DNA of 9,131 nucleotides, taken from CAMYJH01 sp041589735 (GTDB taxonomy: Bacteria > Pseudomonadota > Gammaproteobacteria > HK1). Under the pieces are notes generated by a model. The model was not told the origin of the DNA. It saw nothing but the letters and a program-made list of their open reading frames with translations, and did no database searches. The position numbers were made by a program, and so were the translations under genes. The stretch is from the NCBI GenBank assembly GCA_041589735.1, contig JBFHVA010000145.1, positions 1-9,131 on the forward strand, given 5' to 3'. Positions 6,950-9,131 of the stretch are shown piece after piece (position 1 is the stretch's first letter; each line of letters opens with the position of its first letter).

Positions 6950-6955
6950 ATAATA
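6950..6955 (-). promoter_or_regulatory. Possible -10 element upstream of the wza-like gene
   Basis: TATTAT on the minus strand (6955-6950) lies about 73 bases before the wza ATG, in an AT-rich patch of the gap. No good -35 hexamer sits 16-18 bases upstream. This is a weak candidate for an internal promoter. Confidence 0.2.
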
Positions 6956-6970
6956 CTTAAGATTCGCATT

Positions 6971-7024
6971 CGGACTGTGTCCGTATCCCTATAACTAGAC
7001 GTTGTTCACAACGACTGTGTGAAC
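6971..7024. repeat. Inverted repeats in the gap between the barrel gene and wza
   Basis: The main element is a perfect 7-base inverted repeat, GTTCACA (7004-7010) and TGTGAAC (7018-7024), with a 7-base centre. It starts 15 bases past the barrel stop. A smaller one, CGGAC/GTCCG, lies at 6971-6983. Neither is followed by a T run on the minus strand, so an intrinsic terminator is unlikely. The larger has the shape of an operator for a dimeric regulator (half-sites 14 bases centre to centre) or of an RNA stem. The rest of the 161-base gap shows no gene. Confidence 0.4.
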
Positions 7025-7038
7025 CACGTCACAAAACT

Positions 7039-8466
7039 TTAATTCCCTGAAGCTTTGCCGCCAGGGCGGCGCTCCAGCGATACGTTCAGCTCGATGAAGA
7101 CAATGGAATTGTCGTAATCAGCGGTGGGATCGCTGGAATCACGGGTCAAGTACTCGAAGCCACCGCGCAGCTGAACGAAGCGATTGAGACGATAAGTCGT
7201 GGCCACGTCGAACTGAAACAAATCGTCCTCGCGGTTGGATTCGAAATCGGCTTGCTGAAACTGGAAACCTGCGTCCGCTATCAGCCGCGAGCTGAACCCG
7301 TGGCGCCAGCGAAGTCCTGCGGTGTCCACCACCGCCGATCCGCCGCCCTGACCGGTGTCAGAAGTGTCGCGCGAAGCGTAGGCGGTAAACGTGCTGAAAC
7401 TTCTCGGCGACCATCCAAGTTTGACGTCGAAGTTGGCGCCGGAAAAATCACGCTGGCTGGAGTCGTCAAAGTCTCTTTCCAGGACTCCGATCTTTACTTC
7501 GCCGGTGGTCTTGGCAGTGGCTTCCCAGGCGACGCCTACAAGCGCCGACGTTTCCCGGCTGTCCAGAGGCGTGGCCGGGTCGGTGTAGTCGGTGAAGCTC
7601 AAGCCCGCATCCGCCACCAGGGAAAACTTCGGGCCCAGGTTGTATCGCCCTTTCAACGCGAAAGACTGACGGTCGTAATCCCGGGCGCCCTGGTTGTTGT
7701 TCAGGTAACGGTTACCGGATTGCTGAAATCCGATTCCGAACCCGGCCTTGGTCCGCAGCACGGAAGCCCAGGCGCGGCCGAAGGTGGCGTTAATTCCGGC
7801 GTGGTGACGTCGCCATCGGTCTGGATCGGGTGAGACGGTGAGGCGCGAGGAAATATCTCCGCGCCGGTCGTGACCATAAAACAGACCGGTGTCCAGTGAG
7901 ACCTTGAGCTTTCGGCTCACGCGCAGGTCTGCGTCAGCGATGAGCTCGTGGTCGAAGTAATCCTCCTCGGAAATATCTGCGTAATGGGCGTACTCGCCCT
8001 GGTAGCCGAGGCGAAGATCATGGCGCCCCAGCCGTCCCTCCGCCATCACTTTGGGCCTGGTCTTAAAGATCAGCGATGACTCTTCGTTGGCGCTGCTTTT
8101 GAGCACGTTGTCGTCGTACTGCGTGGCCACGCTTAGCTCCAGCGTGAGCGCCGAGAATCGGGGCAGAAAGCGGCCCGGTTCCCTGGCCACCGGCTCTTCG
8201 GAGACCAGCGCGTCGTCGCGAACGTCCTCAGATAGCTGGTCGCTCAGTCGCAGACGGATGCCTTCGTTGGCAGCCGCCAGGCCCGCCGTAGATACGGACA
8301 ACAGGAGTCCGAGAAAGATTGCCTGTGGAGCCAACCCGGCCACGACGTCGGAAAAGCGAGCACGGCAGCGATGACCCGCCGACGGTGCTCGTCCACCGCT
8401 TGGGTCACGCCCGTGCTGAGAAATGAAGCTGACTGGTACCGAGCCCCTCACCGATCGTCCAGACAC
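7039..8466 (-). CDS. Outer-membrane beta-barrel protein of the exopolysaccharide locus
   Basis: This frame is 475 residues in its longest form. A hydrophobic signal-like segment at 42-66 (APQAIFLGLLLSVSTAGLAAA) implies that translation starts later than the GTG at 8466. The first 40 residues are Arg/Ser/Gly-rich and unlike a signal peptide n-region. No ATG is available nearby. GTG 8451 has a GGA 6 bases upstream, and GTG 8343 would give a compact signal peptide. After a short acidic linker (70-105) come alternating polar/aromatic stretches typical of amphipathic beta strands with charged turns, such as KVSLDTGLFYGHDRRGD, SFALKGRYNLGPKFSLVADAGL, and WRHGFSSRLIADAGFQFQQA. This matches the putative beta-barrel porin type (BBP2/EpsL-like, PF10082) found in EPS loci of beta- and gammaproteobacteria. 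It probably serves as, or helps form, the outer-membrane exit for the polymer. Porin-like size supports this, but the pore role is inferred. Confidence 0.8.
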   Translation of the reverse strand: MSGRSVRGSVPVSFISQHGRDPSGGRAPSAGHRCRARFSDVVAGLAPQAIFLGLLLSVSTAGLAAANEGIRLRLSDQLSEDVRDDALVSEEPVAREPGRFLPRFSALTLELSVATQYDDNVLKSSANEESSLIFKTRPKVMAEGRLGRHDLRLGYQGEYAHYADISEEDYFDHELIADADLRVSRKLKVSLDTGLFYGHDRRGDISSRLTVSPDPDRWRRHHAGINATFGRAWASVLRTKAGFGIGFQQSGNRYLNNNQGARDYDRQSFALKGRYNLGPKFSLVADAGLSFTDYTDPATPLDSRETSALVGVAWEATAKTTGEVKIGVLERDFDDSSQRDFSGANFDVKLGWSPRSFSTFTAYASRDTSDTGQGGGSAVVDTAGLRWRHGFSSRLIADAGFQFQQADFESNREDDLFQFDVATTYRLNRFVQLRGGFEYLTRDSSDPTADYDNSIVFIELNVSLERRPGGKASGN

Positions 8467-8595
8467 AAACCGTTGCCGCCGAATTACGCCGCCGAACAGG
8501 CGAGGGGCGTGGTGACAAAAGGGCGTGCCGGCCCCCTTTAAAAAATCAAAGCAATATCTTCAATTTGTCGCGTATCTTCTTGTTATAGTGAAAAT

Positions 8596-8604
8596 TTTAT
8601 AGCA
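8596..8604 (-). promoter_or_regulatory. Extended -10 promoter candidate for the barrel gene and operon
   Basis: On the minus strand the sequence reads TGCTATAAA (8604-8596), matching the TGnTATAAT extended -10 pattern with one mismatch. It sits at the edge of the AT-rich block, about 130 bases before the longest barrel reading. No good -35 hexamer is seen, which is tolerable for extended -10 promoters. A second TATAAC (8587-8582) lies just downstream. Confidence 0.35.
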
Positions 8605-8622
8605 CAGACTAGGCCCATTTCC

Positions 8623-8641
8623 CAGGCGGCCGCCTGTTTTT
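8623..8641 (+). terminator. Palindrome with T tract, plus-strand terminator-like
   Basis: CAGGCGGCCGCCTG (8623-8636) is a perfect 14-base palindrome followed by five T (8637-8641). Folded, it gives a 5-bp stem with a GGCC loop. In the plus direction it resembles a short terminator, yet no plus-strand gene precedes it. As DNA it could equally be an operator located just upstream of the extended -10 site. Confidence 0.3.
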
Positions 8642-8688
8642 GAGGAAAAATAAGGCGATGTCGGGCCGGGCTAGGAATCCATCGGCAG

Positions 8689-8700
8689 GACCTTTAGGTC
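8689..8700. promoter_or_regulatory. Operator-like palindrome GACCT-TT-AGGTC
   Basis: GACCT (8689-8693) and AGGTC (8696-8700) are perfect inverted half-sites with a 2-base centre. They lie about 90 bases upstream of the extended -10 candidate on the minus strand. The position and symmetry suit binding of a dimeric regulator, but no regulator is identified. Confidence 0.3.
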
Positions 8701-8804
8701 GGGTTCTGAGCGCACCCGCCCACGCAAACGTCCCGGCTCCCCCAGGGTGCGGTCTTAGGGGCGGACTTCAGGTGTAAATATTTGGGCTCGGGCCGGTGGG
8801 CTGA

Positions 8805-9131
8805 CTAACTGGAGCTGACGGTGCCGCCGCCACCGGATCCCGAGCCCGGCACCAGGGGTGGCGGAACGACCACGTCGGAATCAGTTTGCGGCTGCTGCTG
8901 GCCGGCCGCGGGCAGAAGCCCGGGCGTGAAGGGATCGGGTTCCCCGCTGTCCGCCACGGTCACGTCGGGCACCGGCGGCGGCGCAACGGCGGGTTGGGAA
9001 TCCGGCAGCTGAGGCAGCCCCGGCGACGCGTCGCTGGTCGGTCCATCGGGATCGGCTTCTGCTTGCGCCAGCGCCGTGCTCAGAAGGAGCTCCGGCTGCG
9101 CGGCGAAGCGCCCGCCCGCACGTTCGGCATA
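8805..9131 (-). CDS. Pro/Gly-rich protein of unknown function, C-terminal fragment
   Basis: The minus frame is open from the right edge to TAG at 8807-8805, giving the last 108 residues of a protein. It begins YAERAGGRFAAQPELLLS, then becomes low-complexity: 20 of 108 residues are Pro, with APPPVP and VPPPLVP segments, many Asp/Gln/Ser, and the ending GSGSGGGGTVSSS. It has no Lys, Cys, Trp, Ile or Met. Strong GC at third codon positions supports coding. Such tails are seen in secreted, periplasmic or surface-anchored proteins, where they serve as flexible linkers. The catalytic or binding part lies outside the window, so no function is assigned. The gene points the same way as the export genes but is separated from them by 338 bases, so it may or may not belong to the locus. 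Confidence 0.65.
   Translation of the reverse strand, partial: YAERAGGRFAAQPELLLSTALAQAEADPDGPTSDASPGLPQLPDSQPAVAPPPVPDVTVADSGEPDPFTPGLLPAAGQQQPQTDSDVVVPPPLVPGSGSGGGGTVSSS

Larger units (their letters stand above)
8467..8804 (-). promoter_or_regulatory. Intergenic control region of the exopolysaccharide operon
   Basis: These 338 bases hold no credible gene. The half nearer the barrel gene contains an AT-rich block (about 8538-8606) in otherwise GC-rich DNA, typical of a promoter or a site for nucleoid proteins. The other half carries GC-rich palindromes, listed separately. The sequence between the Pro/Gly-rich gene's stop and the palindromes shows a 7-base inverted repeat, CGCACCC (8711-8717) with GGGTGCG (8745-8751), but no T tract. 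A terminator for the right-hand gene is therefore not evident. Confidence 0.5.

Noticed and set aside
7004..7024. Intrinsic terminator after the barrel gene
   Set aside because: The stem is followed by AACGTCTAG on the minus strand, not by a T run.
7252..7833. Plus-strand 193-codon ORF opposite the barrel gene
   Set aside because: It overlaps a minus frame with clear beta-barrel periodicity; no domain or ribosome site was seen.
8520..8600. Sigma-54 promoter, because TTGCT and GGCAC occur on the minus strand
   Set aside because: The -24 and -12 elements are not in the required order and spacing.
8701..8760. Cyclic di-GMP (GEMM) riboswitch suggested by CACGCAAACG
   Set aside because: The conserved ACAGGGCAAACC and GACGCAAAGC blocks and the expected paired helices are absent on both strands.

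Overview
The window looks like part of an exopolysaccharide or capsule locus from a GC-rich proteobacterium, most likely a gammaproteobacterium. This rests on gene content (short Wza-type exporter, fused Wzc-type co-polymerase/tyrosine kinase, O-antigen ligase-type membrane protein, UDP-glucuronate decarboxylase) and on protein style. The species cannot be named from the sequence. Every well-supported gene is on the minus strand, so transcription runs from high to low coordinates.

Layout in transcription order. 9131-8805: C-terminal 108 residues of an unrecognised Pro/Gly-rich protein entering from the right edge. 8804-8467: a 338-base gap with an AT-rich core, an extended -10-like site and two short palindromes, probably the control region of the locus. 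8466-7039: predicted outer-membrane beta-barrel. 7038-6878: a 161-base gap with inverted repeats. 6877-6158: Wza-type exporter. 6177-3832: Wzc-type chain-length determinant and tyrosine kinase. 3831-3769: a short gap with two small hairpins. 3768-3088: membrane-anchored TPR-like protein. 3091-1583: O-antigen ligase/polymerase family protein. 1586-612: UDP-glucuronate decarboxylase (UDP-xylose synthase). 611-124: mostly short minus-strand ORFs of doubtful status. 123-1: what looks like the N-terminus of a Wzx/MATE-like flippase running off the left edge.

TPR protein/ligase and ligase/UXS overlap by 4 bases (TTGA, ATGA), and Wza overlaps the longest Wzc reading by 20, so these genes are probably one translationally coupled operon. 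In a Wzx/Wzy-type model the flippase moves lipid-linked repeat units across the inner membrane, the O-antigen ligase-family protein polymerises (or ligates) them, Wzc sets chain length and gates export by tyrosine phosphorylation, and Wza with the barrel carries the polymer outward. UXS suggests that xylose, or a sugar made from UDP-xylose, is in the polymer. The initiating phosphoglycosyltransferase, other glycosyltransferases, UDP-glucose dehydrogenase and a Wzb-type phosphatase are not in the window.

The least explained parts are the left 600 bases (a minus-strand open frame broken by one TGA, overlapping mini-ORFs, and a plus-strand terminator with no obvious gene), the TPR-like protein, and the Pro/Gly-rich protein at the right edge. 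No CRISPR array, insertion sequence, tRNA or rRNA was seen.
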